From Pedobacter sp. FW305-3-2-15-E-R2A2 (GTDB lineage Bacteria; Bacteroidota; Bacteroidia; Sphingobacteriales; Sphingobacteriaceae): DNA of 64,000 nt. The position numbers and the translations under genes are program-made. This document shows, one piece after another, positions 1-8,370 of this stretch (positions within the stretch are counted from its first letter, which is position 1; each line of letters starts with the position of its first letter). Location of the stretch: contig NZ_CP151803.1 of the NCBI RefSeq assembly GCF_038446955.1, positions 6,572,001 through 6,636,000 of the forward strand, in the 5' to 3' direction. The notes under the pieces are model-generated. The model did not search any database. It was not told the DNA's origin and worked only from the letters and a program-made list of their open reading frames with translations.

Positions 1-50
1 ACTTCTCGTTTTCATTGTTCCTTTTTCTATCTTTAACACTTGAAACTAAC

Positions 51-165
51 ATGATCTCACAGATTGCCCAACAAAAATCTTTCTCAAGATTGGCTCCTAT
101 CTGCTAAACCGAGCTTACCAGCTCTTGAGCGCCTTTGAACAGGGCCCTTGAGTTCCTGAGATCAT
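51..165 (-). ncRNA. Candidate structured RNA element (unrecognised)
   Basis: Seen: a 9-bp outer stem (51-59 with 157-165) encloses a long hairpin (CAGAT 60-64/ATCTG 99-103, GCC 66-68/GGC 92-94, AATCTT 76-81/AAGATT 86-91) and a second hairpin (GAGCT 111-115/AGCTC 120-124), plus a weak third (131-133/143-145). On the minus strand the first apical loop is GAGA, a GNRA tetraloop, which favours that orientation. The first loop region CTCAAG (83-88) is also complementary to CTTGAG at 124-129 and 147-152, so a pseudoknot is possible. On the minus strand it would lie in the leader of a gene whose possible ATG is at 15-13 and which continues outside the window. I match it to no riboswitch class I know. 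Strand and function are inference. Confidence 0.35.
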
Positions 166-218
166 TTAAAAATCAATAGAAAGCCAGAAAAAACCTATAA
201 AAAGTAAAACAAATACCA

Positions 219-1853
219 ATGAAAGCCCTCTTCGCGACCCTAACCATCACAAGCTTGCTTTTCAGTAGCTGCAACGCTCAAAAAGCCGATTTAGTTGTCT
301 ACAACGGTAAAGTTTATACCGTAAATGAGAAATTTGACACTGCAGAAGCTTTTGCGGTGAAAGATGGCAGGATCATCGGGGTCGGAAGCAGTGCCGAAAT
401 CAGAAAACAATTCAGGGCGACGGAAGAAGTCGACGTTGCCGGAAAAAGCGTCTACCCTGGCTTCATTGATGCGCATGCCCATTTTTTTGGTTACGGAGAG
501 AGCTTGCAAACCGCCGACTTGAGGGGCACCAGCAGCTGGGAGGAAGTCACACAGCGCCTGAGTGAGTTTGCAAAGACCCATCCTGAGGGCTGGCTGATTG
601 GCAGAGGCTGGGACCAAAACGACTGGGTGGACAAACAATTTCCAGACAAAGCACAGCTTGACCTCCTCTTTCCTGACCGCCCGGTATTGCTCAGCAGAAT
701 CGACGGTCATGCAGCAATAGCCAATCAAAAAGCACTGACCACTGCCGGAATTACCCGGAGTTACACACTTACCGGTGGAGAAATCGTGGAAAACAACGGA
801 AAACTGACCGGACTACTGATCGATAATGCCGTAGACCTGGTCAATCGTAAAATTCCCGGATCAACAGCCTCACAGGCGGAAAAAATATTACTCGATGCAC
901 AAGCCAAATGTTTTGCTGCCGGCCTGACCACCATTGACGATTGTGGTGTAGACGCCAGCTTAGTTAGCCTCGTTGAAAAACTCCATGCATCAAAAAGCTT
1001 AAAAATGCGTTTATACTTGATGCTATCAGACAGCGAACCAAATTACACTTATTTGTTCAGTCGCGGGGCGATTAAAACCGACCGCCTCAATGTCCGTGCT
1101 TTTAAAGTTTACGCAGATGGAGCTTTGGGCTCCAGAGGTGCCTGCCTATTGCATCCATATCATGACCTGCCGAATAAAACAGGCTTCATGCTCAGCAATC
1201 CAAAACATTTCGAGGAAGTTGCAGAAAAGATCGCCAAACACGACTTTCAGATGTGTACCCATGCTATCGGCGATTCCGCCAACCGCAGTATCCTGAAAAT
1301 CTACAACAAAGTCCTGGGTGGAAAAAACGACAAACGCTGGCGGATAGAACACGCACAGGTCGTTGCCCCTGAAGATTTCGGGCTTTTTGGCAGTGCCAAC
1401 ATAATTCCTTCTGTTCAGCCCACCCACGCCACCTCCGACATGTATTGGGCTGGGGACCGTTTAGGCAAAGAACGCTTAAAAGGTGCTTATGCTTACAAAC
1501 AATTGATGCAACAAAATGGTTGGTTACCTTTGGGTACAGACTTCCCGGTAGAAGACATCAACCCTATCTTCACATTTTATGCGGCAACAGTTAGAAAAGA
1601 TTCAAAAAATTATCCTGCAGGAGGCTTCCAAATGGAAAATGCATTGAGCAGAGAAGAGGCCCTGAGGGGAATGACCATTTGGGCAGCGAAAGCAAACTTT
1701 GAAGAAAAAGAAAAAGGAAGCATTGAAAAAGGGAAATTTGCTGATTTCATCATCCTTGATCAGGATCTGATGAAAAGTAACCCTTCAAAAATATTAAACA
1801 CACAAGTATTAAAAACCTATGTTAACGGAGAAAAAGTATATGAGAAAAAATAA
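219..1853 (+). CDS. Amidohydrolase family lipoprotein (YtcJ-like)
   Basis: Predicted metal-dependent hydrolase of the amidohydrolase superfamily, YtcJ-like branch, anchored as a lipoprotein: the signal sequence ends in a lipobox with Cys near residue 18 (LLFSSC). The early metal motif H86-A-H88 follows a PGFIDAHAH stretch. K296 in RAFKVYADG, a His in CTHAIGD, a His in RIEHAQ and an Asp in LGTDFPVED sit where the superfamily places its metal and general-base residues. Full length at 544 aa. The substrate cannot be told from sequence; relatives act on N-substituted amides. Its last 14 bases overlap the start of the next gene, so the two are probably co-transcribed. The ATG directly precedes the signal peptide. 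Confidence 0.85.
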   Translation: MKALFATLTITSLLFSSCNAQKADLVVYNGKVYTVNEKFDTAEAFAVKDGRIIGVGSSAEIRKQFRATEEVDVAGKSVYPGFIDAHAHFFGYGESLQTADLRGTSSWEEVTQRLSEFAKTHPEGWLIGRGWDQNDWVDKQFPDKAQLDLLFPDRPVLLSRIDGHAAIANQKALTTAGITRSYTLTGGEIVENNGKLTGLLIDNAVDLVNRKIPGSTASQAEKILLDAQAKCFAAGLTTIDDCGVDASLVSLVEKLHASKSLKMRLYLMLSDSEPNYTYLFSRGAIKTDRLNVRAFKVYADGALGSRGACLLHPYHDLPNKTGFMLSNPKHFEEVAEKIAKHDFQMCTHAIGDSANRSILKIYNKVLGGKNDKRWRIEHAQVVAPEDFGLFGSANIIPSVQPTHATSDMYWAGDRLGKERLKGAYAYKQLMQQNGWLPLGTDFPVEDINPIFTFYAATVRKDSKNYPAGGFQMENALSREEALRGMTIWAAKANFEEKEKGSIEKGKFADFIILDQDLMKSNPSKILNTQVLKTYVNGEKVYEKK

Positions 1854-3657
1854 CCTTGCAGGGATCATCGCCACCAGTTTCATTGCCCTATTTACCTTCA
1901 ATGCCTGCGCGCAGAATCACCAGCAAAACCAACAACAATTATCTCTTCTCCGTACCATCAGCAGCAATACCGTATTGCTGAACAACCAGGAAAACACCAT
2001 CCCTTTGATCGATCTGGACAAAAAGAACATTGCTTCGGTCAGCCTTGGCTTTGCCTTTCATACCACATTCGACAGCCTGTTGAACAAATACACCAAAGTA
2101 AGCAGTTTCTCTTCTGATCAATATTTAAGCTCAACTACACTAAACGACCTGGAAGACGACCTTAAATACTTCAACCTGGTCATCATCTCCCTTCCGGTCT
2201 CGGCGGTTAACGACCCCAGAAACACCAGTTTCATCGGCAGCCTGGCGAAAAGTAAAAAAATTATTATTTCCCTATTCGGGGAAACCGGAAGCCTGCTGGC
2301 CTTTGACGGACTCACCGTACCCTTGATCTGGGCCAACCAGAATAACGAGGAGGCAGCCCTTACCATTCCTCAAATGATCTTTGGTGGAATCGGCATCAGC
2401 AAAAAACTAACGGCCAATTATTCTCCAAAATACACAGCAGGATCGGGAGCCCTAACCAGCCCTACCCGCTTAAAGTACACGCTTCCAGAAGATGCAGGCG
2501 TCAACTCAGACAACCTGAAAGAAATTGACAACATCGCCAACGAAGCCATCCGCGCTCAGGCAGCGCCTGGAATCGTGGTACTGGTTGCCAAAGACGGGAA
2601 GGTCATTTTCAATAAAGCTTACGGAAACCACACCTATAACAACGGACTCCCTGAAAAAGTAACCGACATCTTTGATCTTGCTTCCTTAACAAAGACCACC
2701 GCCACTACCCCAACGGTAATGCGCCTTTTTGAAGAGCACAAACTGAACCTGGATACCAATATCGGAGCCTATATTCCCAAAGCAAGATTATCACCTATGA
2801 ACAACATTAAGGTTCGTGAAGTGATGTTGCATCAGGCAGGCTTCATTCCCTATATCCCTTTCCACAATTTTGTAAAAGCAGGAGATTACAGCAGGGATTC
2901 CAGTGCTGCTTACCCAACTAAAGTCGCCGACTTCTATTACATCAAAAAAGGTTTTTTCAAAGACTTCATGTGGCCGAAAATGCTGAACTCCCCGATTCAA
3001 ACCCGCGGTAAGTACGTATACAGCGACATCAGTATGTATGTAATGAAAGAAATTTCTGAACGTCTGAGCGGAATTCCCCTCGACACCTATGTCTGGGAAA
3101 ATTTCTACAAGCCACTTGGCATGCAAACCGCAGGCTTCCTACCCCGCAACCGCTTTACCAAAGATCAGATTGTCCCTACAGAACAGGATACCTATTTCAG
3201 GAAAACCTTACTGGAAGGATATGTACATGACCAGGGCGCTGCATTGGCAGGAGGTGTTTCCGGGCATGCAGGTCTATTTGCCAGCGCAAACGACGTGGCC
3301 ATCATTTACCAGATGCTGCTAAATAAAGGCAGCTATGGTGGCAACCGTTATTTTCAGCCACAGACCGTAGATATGTTCACTCAAAAACAATCCGATGTGA
3401 GCAGAAGAGGACTGGGTTTTGACCGTTGGGATCCGGATGCGAGCAAGAAGTATCCTTCAGAACTGGCCTCTCCGCAAACCTACGGGCATACCGGATATAC
3501 CGGAACCTGTGTATGGGTAGACCCCGCGAAAGGCCTGGTATACGTCTTTTTATCCAACAGGGTAAACCCCTCGGTATCAGAGAAATTAGGCAGCATGAAA
3601 ATCCGTCCAAGAATTCAGGACGCTATTTACAAAGCGATAGAAAAGGGCAGTGATTAA
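1840..3657 (+). CDS. Serine hydrolase (class C beta-lactamase fold) lipoprotein with GH3-like N-terminus
   Basis: 605 aa. I chose the ATG at 1840 rather than the upstream in-frame ATG at 1819, because it opens directly on a signal peptide with lipobox LFTFNAC. Residues about 25-190 resemble the C-terminal domain of GH3 glycosidases (a VLLNNQENTIPL stretch is typical). Residues about 220-600 are a beta-lactamase/transpeptidase-like serine hydrolase with S282-x-x-K285, Y394-S-D396 and H550-T-G552. GH3-NagZ plus beta-lactamase fusions are known in Bacteroidota; here the catalytic GH3 barrel is absent. A role in cell-wall recycling or peptide ester cleavage is inference. It overlaps the amidohydrolase by 14 bases. 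Confidence 0.85.
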   Translation: MRKNNLAGIIATSFIALFTFNACAQNHQQNQQQLSLLRTISSNTVLLNNQENTIPLIDLDKKNIASVSLGFAFHTTFDSLLNKYTKVSSFSSDQYLSSTTLNDLEDDLKYFNLVIISLPVSAVNDPRNTSFIGSLAKSKKIIISLFGETGSLLAFDGLTVPLIWANQNNEEAALTIPQMIFGGIGISKKLTANYSPKYTAGSGALTSPTRLKYTLPEDAGVNSDNLKEIDNIANEAIRAQAAPGIVVLVAKDGKVIFNKAYGNHTYNNGLPEKVTDIFDLASLTKTTATTPTVMRLFEEHKLNLDTNIGAYIPKARLSPMNNIKVREVMLHQAGFIPYIPFHNFVKAGDYSRDSSAAYPTKVADFYYIKKGFFKDFMWPKMLNSPIQTRGKYVYSDISMYVMKEISERLSGIPLDTYVWENFYKPLGMQTAGFLPRNRFTKDQIVPTEQDTYFRKTLLEGYVHDQGAALAGGVSGHAGLFASANDVAIIYQMLLNKGSYGGNRYFQPQTVDMFTQKQSDVSRRGLGFDRWDPDASKKYPSELASPQTYGHTGYTGTCVWVDPAKGLVYVFLSNRVNPSVSEKLGSMKIRPRIQDAIYKAIEKGSD

Positions 3658-3676
3658 AGGAAACAAACAGATTTCA

Positions 3677-3705
3677 TTGTAACATTTTTGATAACTTTTA
3701 TTTTG
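3677..3705 (+). promoter_or_regulatory. Probable promoter of the DUF1579 gene
   Basis: TTG at 3677-3679, a 19-base spacer and TATTTTG at 3699-3705, one base short of the Bacteroidota -7 consensus TAnnTTTG. The box lies 58 bases before the start codon at 3764. This is pattern matching only. Confidence 0.4.
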
Positions 3706-3763
3706 ATACCTTCCGGATTAAAGGTAAATTAGTGAGTACCATACAAAACCAAAAACTAATGAA

Positions 3764-4336
3764 ATGAAAAAGTTAACATTAACTGTTATGGCATTGCTGA
3801 TGCTTGTCATAACCTGCCGGGTTCAGGCACAGGATGATGCCATGATGAAAGCCTGGCAAGCCTATATGACCCCTGGCGATGTACACAAAATGATGGCTAA
3901 GGATAATGGGCAATGGGATGCAGAAGTAACCATGTGGATGGTACCCGGAGCACCCCCGGAAAAAAGTAAAGGAAGCTCAGAAAATTCAATGATTATGGGC
4001 GGCCGTTATCAAAAATGTCTTTTCAAAGGAACCATGATGGGAATGCCATTTGAAGGAATGAGCATTATGGGCTATGACAATTCGAAAAAAGCTTTTGTCA
4101 GCAGCTGGATAGACAACATGGGTACAGGTATTATGCACATGGATGGCACCTGGGATGACGCCTCTAAGTCGATCAACTTTAAGGGCACCTGTGTAGATCC
4201 CATGACCGGGAAAGACACCAACATTCGCCAGGTGATGAAGTTTGTAGATGAGAACAACCAGATCCTGGAAATGTATTGTAACATGGACGGAAAAGAAATG
4301 AAAAACATGGAGATCAAATATTCAAGAAAAAAATAA
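3764..4336 (+). CDS. DUF1579 family secreted protein
   Basis: 190 aa with an N-terminal signal peptide ending near VQAQ. The body matches the DUF1579 pattern: a GQWDAEVTMW opening, a GGRY-F-G--MGMPFEG block, then a GY-N-KK-F-SSWIDNMGTG block and a lipocalin-like beta-rich C-terminus. It is unusually rich in methionine (many M-x-M and GMM runs), which in exported proteins can accompany metal binding or oxidation buffering; that link is inference. Biochemical function is unknown. It is monocistronic, with its own upstream promoter-like boxes and a strong terminator shared with the convergent oxygenase gene. Confidence 0.8.
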   Translation: MKKLTLTVMALLMLVITCRVQAQDDAMMKAWQAYMTPGDVHKMMAKDNGQWDAEVTMWMVPGAPPEKSKGSSENSMIMGGRYQKCLFKGTMMGMPFEGMSIMGYDNSKKAFVSSWIDNMGTGIMHMDGTWDDASKSINFKGTCVDPMTGKDTNIRQVMKFVDENNQILEMYCNMDGKEMKNMEIKYSRKK

Positions 4337-4365
4337 GCTGGAATTCTGTCTGTGAACTTTAATAA

Positions 4366-4399
4366 AAAAGGGTCCTTAACTTTCATTAAGGACCCTTTT
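4366..4399. terminator. Bidirectional rho-independent terminator
   Basis: A perfect 14-bp stem (4366-4379 with 4386-4399) around a 6-base loop CTTTCA, flanked by A and T runs so that it works on both strands. It separates the DUF1579 gene from the convergent oxygenase gene. Confidence 0.9.
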
Positions 4400-4418
4400 A
4401 TAATTCATCGAAAATGGA

Positions 4419-5381
4419 TTATTTCTTTAATCCGATTTCTCTTAAACGCTCATCAAGGTATTCTCCGGCAGTCATATCTTCATATACTTTCGGATGTGCC
4501 TCATCAATGGTAGATTCCAGGCTGGTTAAATCCATATCTGAACGTGGATGCAAGAAGAAAGGAACAGAAAAACGGGAAGTTTTCATCAGTTCACGCGGTG
4601 GATTTACCACTCTATGCGTTGTAGAACGCAATTTATTGTTCGTTAATCGTTGCAACATATCTCCAACATTTACTACGATATCGGTATGACCAGCTTTGAT
4701 TGGCAGCCATTCGTTACTGCGGGTCAGGACTTCTAATCCGTCGGCACTCGCACCGATCAATAAAGTAATCAGGTTAATGTCTTCATGTGCACCTGCACGA
4801 ACTGCATCATCAGGTAAAGCATCCGGATTTTCGATCGGGAAATAATGAATTCCTCTTAGGATCGAATTGCCATTATGTACATGTTTATCAAAATAATCAA
4901 TCGGCAGGGACAGATAAGTAGCAATGGCACGTAAAAGATGTTTACCATTATCTTCCAATCGCTGATAGATTTCACGGGTTACTTCATTGAATTCAGGAAG
5001 CTCTTCCAAGACCTCATTATCCGGATATTCTGCTTTGATCACATCGCCATCGGTCACCTCCTGACCAATCTGCCAGAATTCTTTTAAATCGGCAGTTTTA
5101 GCACCTTTAGCTGTTTCCTTTCCAGGGCTGGTGTATCCACGCTGACCGGCAAGTTCCACCTTTTCGTATTTCTTTTTCTGCTCCGGGCTCAGTCCGAAAA
5201 CTGCCTGAATATTTTTATATAGCTTATCAATTAACTCCTGACTTACACCATGATTAGTAATGGTTACAAAACCAGAATCATTGAAGGCCCTGCCCAATTC
5301 GTCAGAGAACTTTTTACGCTGTGCTTCATCGCCATCGATGTAAGAGCTCAGATCTAAACTTGGAATATAAGGTGTTGACAT
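4419..5381 (-). CDS. 2-oxoglutarate/Fe(II)-dependent oxygenase, isopenicillin N synthase family
   Basis: 320 aa cytosolic non-haem iron oxygenase. The N-terminal DIOX_N part carries the typical GFVTITNHGVS stretch. The C-terminal jelly-roll carries the iron triad H199-E-D201 and H256, and the co-substrate R-x-S pair R270-F-S272. Length and architecture fit the family well. The native substrate is not predictable; bacterial relatives hydroxylate or desaturate small metabolites, and no beta-lactam genes lie nearby. It is the only gene on its transcript, convergent with DUF1579 and divergent from msrA. Confidence 0.85.
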   Translation of the reverse strand: MSTPYIPSLDLSSYIDGDEAQRKKFSDELGRAFNDSGFVTITNHGVSQELIDKLYKNIQAVFGLSPEQKKKYEKVELAGQRGYTSPGKETAKGAKTADLKEFWQIGQEVTDGDVIKAEYPDNEVLEELPEFNEVTREIYQRLEDNGKHLLRAIATYLSLPIDYFDKHVHNGNSILRGIHYFPIENPDALPDDAVRAGAHEDINLITLLIGASADGLEVLTRSNEWLPIKAGHTDIVVNVGDMLQRLTNNKLRSTTHRVVNPPRELMKTSRFSVPFFLHPRSDMDLTSLESTIDEAHPKVYEDMTAGEYLDERLREIGLKK

Positions 5382-5629
5382 ATTGATTTATTTATAGGTA
5401 TTAACAGGATAAATTTAAGAAAGAATTGTTAATAAACGTTAAATAACAATACTTATCTTGCGTAACATTCTGCAAATAACGAGATTAAGTTATGCACATT
5501 TTTCTGATTGAAAAATCAAATTATCAGTCAAATGTAATTTAGGTTACGAAGGGTATTCTATAAAAACTATAAAGCCTGCTCTTACGTAATATATCTTGAA
5601 AAGTGTTTTTTCAACTTGTTTTTACAATC

Positions 5630-6238
5630 ATGAAGTATTTATCAATTATGGTCCTAGTTTTCTTATCAGCGTTGTCAGCAGACCAAGCTGATGCACAGTC
5701 TAAAAAATTACAGAAAGCAACTTTTGGAATGGGATGTTTCTGGTGTTCAGAAGCACTTTTCCAGCGACTTGACGGAGTCAGCAGTGTAAGGTCCGGCTAT
5801 GAGGGCGGCGAGGTAGCCAACCCTTCATATGAAGATGTCTGTACCGGAACAACCGGACACGCAGAGGTAATTGAGGTTACTTATGACCCTCTTAAAATAA
5901 AATATGATGAACTTTTAGAGGTTTTCTGGAAGAGCCATGATCCGACTACTTTAAACCGTCAGGGTGCGGATGTGGGCACTCAGTACCGTTCCGTGGTTTT
6001 CTACCATAACGAGGAACAGAAACAAATTGCAGAGAAGTATAAAAAAGAACTGAATGACACTCATGCTTTTGGAAAACCAGTGGTCACTGCGATCAATAAA
6101 GCAGCGACCTTTTACGTAGCCGAGAACTATCATCAGGATTACTTCAATAAAAATGGAAGTCAGCCATATTGCCGCATGGTTATCCTTCCTAAACTGGAAA
6201 AGCTGGAAAAGGTCTTTAAAGCAAAGCTAAAGCACTAA
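5630..6238 (+). CDS. msrA: Secreted peptide methionine (S)-S-oxide reductase MsrA
   Basis: 202 aa from the ATG at 5630. The frame also contains an upstream GTG at 5603, rejected because the ATG begins a clean signal peptide (MKYLSIMVLVFLSALS to ADAQ). The MsrA motif G-C36-F-W-C39 supplies the catalytic Cys36. A conserved GYEGGE stretch, GHAEV and a YHQDYF near the C-terminus complete the family pattern. It reduces the S epimer of methionine sulfoxide in exported proteins. The reductant outside the cytoplasm is not evident here. It is followed by a strong terminator and so is probably monocistronic. Confidence 0.93.
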   Translation: MKYLSIMVLVFLSALSADQADAQSKKLQKATFGMGCFWCSEALFQRLDGVSSVRSGYEGGEVANPSYEDVCTGTTGHAEVIEVTYDPLKIKYDELLEVFWKSHDPTTLNRQGADVGTQYRSVVFYHNEEQKQIAEKYKKELNDTHAFGKPVVTAINKAATFYVAENYHQDYFNKNGSQPYCRMVILPKLEKLEKVFKAKLKH

Positions 6239-6258
6239 AATAACCGTTAAGGGCTACG

Positions 6259-6287
6259 AGCGGTTTGGATGTTAAATCCAAACCGCT
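6259..6287 (+). terminator. Rho-independent terminator of msrA
   Basis: A 12-bp perfect stem (6259-6270 with 6276-6287), a 5-base loop and a T run directly after, 20 bases downstream of the msrA stop codon. Confidence 0.9.
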
Positions 6288-6355
6288 TTTTTGTAAAACA
6301 AAACGCTTTCCCAGCCGTTAGAAGTAAGACAGCAATAAAGACAAACTCATTACCA

Positions 6356-6832
6356 ATGAAAAAACAAATCTTAACTCTCGCCGCAGCATCCATATTATTA
6401 TGGAGCTGTACTAATGAAACAAAAAAGACATCTGATGCAGACAGCACTTCAAAAACTGAAAAACTGGACAGCACTGCAAAAACAGAAAATACAGCCATCA
6501 ACGATGGCCATAATGCCCAGAATTCCCTGGACTGGAATGGCACTTATAAAGGAGTTCTTCCTTGTGCAGATTGTGAAGGCATCCAGACAGAGCTTACCCT
6601 TAACCAGGACATGACCTTTGTACTGAAAACAAATTACATGGGCAAAGACACGAAGTTTCCTCAGGATAAAGGAACATTTAAATGGGATAGCACAGGCTCA
6701 AAAGTAGAACTCATTGGGTTAAAGGATCAGCCAAATACTTATTTTGTTGGAGAAAATAAACTGATACAACTGGATATGGAGGGAAAAGAAATCACCGGAG
6801 CACTGGCAGACAAATACGTCCTTAAGAAATAA
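6356..6832 (+). CDS. NlpE-like lipoprotein
   Basis: 158 aa from the ATG at 6356. The longer frame from 6269 would run through the msrA terminator and is rejected. Lipobox LLWSC places the lipidated Cys at residue 18, followed by a Ser/Thr/Lys-rich linker. The domain that follows has the NlpE N-terminal pattern: Y-G-LPCADCEGI with a C-x-x-C, then L-L-D-TF-L and a KG-F-W-S block. In E. coli NlpE this domain senses copper and surface contact; function here is inferred only from family. It is monocistronic between two terminators. Confidence 0.85.
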   Translation: MKKQILTLAAASILLWSCTNETKKTSDADSTSKTEKLDSTAKTENTAINDGHNAQNSLDWNGTYKGVLPCADCEGIQTELTLNQDMTFVLKTNYMGKDTKFPQDKGTFKWDSTGSKVELIGLKDQPNTYFVGENKLIQLDMEGKEITGALADKYVLKK

Positions 6833-6880
6833 ATGATAAAGGGCCTATAAAACATTGATGTTTTATAGGCCCTTTATCAT
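6833..6880. terminator. Bidirectional terminator (23-bp perfect palindrome)
   Basis: Arms 6833-6855 and 6858-6880 are perfect complements with a 2-base centre and start at the base after the stop codon. It contains AAAGGGCC and its complement, and serves both the NlpE-like gene and the convergent AIM24 gene. Confidence 0.9.
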
Positions 6881-6920
6881 TTATGGTTCTAATTAATTCC
6901 GTTTATCATTTTCTACCTGC

Positions 6921-7622
6921 TTAAGATTTAGCAGCGTACTTCACTTCTTCGTAAGGCTGAACTAAAACCCATCCTTCACCCATAAACTCCAGTTGAAAAG
7001 ATTCTCCACTACCCCTTCCAATAAATGAACCGAATGTTAAATTCGTTTTGATTTTTGGCGTTAGATTTTCAGACCAGGCTACAGTAGCGTTTGGATCGGT
7101 AAAAACAGGCTGACCAGGAGTCACCTTTAATAGAATAGGCTCTCCATGAGTAGTAATGGCAATATAGCCAGAACCAGATAGCTTTACCTGAAATAAGCCT
7201 CCAGACATCATACCAGCAACACTTTTAAGCATTTTGATTTCATTCTGAATACTTTCCTCCAAGGCCAGAACATCATTGCCATTCACAAAGATGGCTTCGT
7301 TTTTCAGCTTAATGATTTTCACCTTTTTACCTTCATCAGCCAGGTATAATTTACCCGTCCCGGTAGCATACATTAACGAAGTACCTTCTCCGGATATTGC
7401 TTTCTTAAGCAACCCTCCGAGCCCTTTGCTCATCATACCTTCTCTTTTAAAATCAATATTACCTATATAGGCAACCATTGATCCGGCTTTGGCCATTATC
7501 TTTTGATTCTTAAGATTTACCTCCAGTAAAGCCGGCTTTTCCAGTTCAAAGAAATCATTTTCATTCGGATCTTCTGCAGCCTCCAGAATAAATTCATTAA
7601 GCGTGTATTCCCTTTTGTTCAT
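6921..7622 (-). CDS. AIM24 family protein
   Basis: 233 aa, AIM24/TIGR00266 family (double-stranded beta-helix fold). Characteristic stretches are KAGSMVAYIGNI, a GGLLKKAISGEGTSLM block, G-G-L-LA, and a C-terminal GSFIGRGSGESFQLEF followed by a W-LVQP segment. No signal peptide or membrane segment is seen, so it is cytosolic. Mitochondrial AIM24 relatives influence membrane organisation; the bacterial role is unknown. It has a single-gene transcript, and its start lies about 150 bases before the left end of the IS element, which has not interrupted it. Confidence 0.85.
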   Translation of the reverse strand: MNKREYTLNEFILEAAEDPNENDFFELEKPALLEVNLKNQKIMAKAGSMVAYIGNIDFKREGMMSKGLGGLLKKAISGEGTSLMYATGTGKLYLADEGKKVKIIKLKNEAIFVNGNDVLALEESIQNEIKMLKSVAGMMSGGLFQVKLSGSGYIAITTHGEPILLKVTPGQPVFTDPNATVAWSENLTPKIKTNLTFGSFIGRGSGESFQLEFMGEGWVLVQPYEEVKYAAKS

Positions 7623-7827
7623 GTAAATTCTATTTATTTTAATTTATAAGTTGAATGAATATAGAAACATAAAAGTACATACTCTTAAAAACTGCGTAAA
7701 AACGTAGGTTAAATTCAGGCCTGCTGACAACCATTATCTTCAACATAGATTAAGCTGATGTAGAAGCAAGCTCTTGTAAACTAAAAGGCTTGTCCATTCC
7801 TAAAAAGGCTATACAAAAAAACAGTGT

Positions 7828-8370
7828 ATGGAAATAACAGAAACAGAATTTATCATTTCAGAAAGAAGGAGTAAAAATCAGCGTTATGACAAGCGATTAA
7901 TAGCGCATATTGTGGAGCTCGAAGCCCAAGGCGTTCCCCGTAGAGATCTTATGGAAGAATACGGTATGTCAAGCAGCACGCTTGTAGAATGGCTGGGAAA
8001 CTCGGGTTTATCGGGTTCAAAACGTAAATCCTATACACCGTCAGAAAGACGTTCGGTAATTCGGGCGGTAGAAAACGGTATGAGCATTCGGGAGGCCCAG
8101 GTTTCATATAATATTTCCCATCCAAGTATTATAAGACACTGGATCAAGAAAAATAAGGAAGAAAATGTAGAGATTAGCCTTCTCAAACCTCTAGAAGTGG
8201 CCAAAAACACGACAACTGATTCCAGTAGTACAGAACTCGAAGCTTTACAAAAAGCTTTGGCAGAGGCCAATTTGAAAATCCAGGCCCTTGATACTCTGAT
8301 CGATATTGCAGAAGAACAGCTTAAAATCGACATCAGAAAAAAGTCTGGTGCCAGGCAGTCATCAAAATGA
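7828..8370 (+). CDS. IS3-family transposase OrfA
   Basis: 180 aa DNA-binding subunit. Two successive helix-turn-helix units are visible (about residues 20-55 and 65-105, each with a VPRRDL or MSIREA type turn followed by recognition-helix residues). A C-terminal leucine-rich coiled coil (about 130-170) is the usual OrfA multimerisation region. It overlaps OrfB by 4 bases (ATGA), and an A-AAA-AAG slippery heptamer lies near its end. The start ATG lies 53 bases inside the left terminus. OrfA alone typically represses transposition and directs binding to the ends. Confidence 0.88.
   Translation: MEITETEFIISERRSKNQRYDKRLIAHIVELEAQGVPRRDLMEEYGMSSSTLVEWLGNSGLSGSKRKSYTPSERRSVIRAVENGMSIREAQVSYNISHPSIIRHWIKKNKEENVEISLLKPLEVAKNTTTDSSSTELEALQKALAEANLKIQALDTLIDIAEEQLKIDIRKKSGARQSSK
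8337..8343 (+). promoter_or_regulatory. Programmed -1 frameshift site (A-AAA-AAG)
   Basis: The heptamer AAAAAAG is phased so that AAA (8338-8340) and AAG (8341-8343) are OrfA codons. A slip of one base enters the OrfB frame, which is open from here through the OrfB ATG at 8367. The result would be a 491-aa OrfAB fusion, the normal active transposase in IS3 elements. I did not find a clear stimulatory hairpin immediately downstream. Confidence 0.75.

Noticed and set aside
155..165. CTGAGA sequence suggesting a TPP riboswitch
   Set aside because: The other conserved TPP elements (ACCTGAT and the CAGCG-AGGGA region) are absent.
5603..5629. Extended msrA start at GTG 5603
   Set aside because: The ATG at 5630 begins a complete signal peptide; the nine extra residues would mask it.
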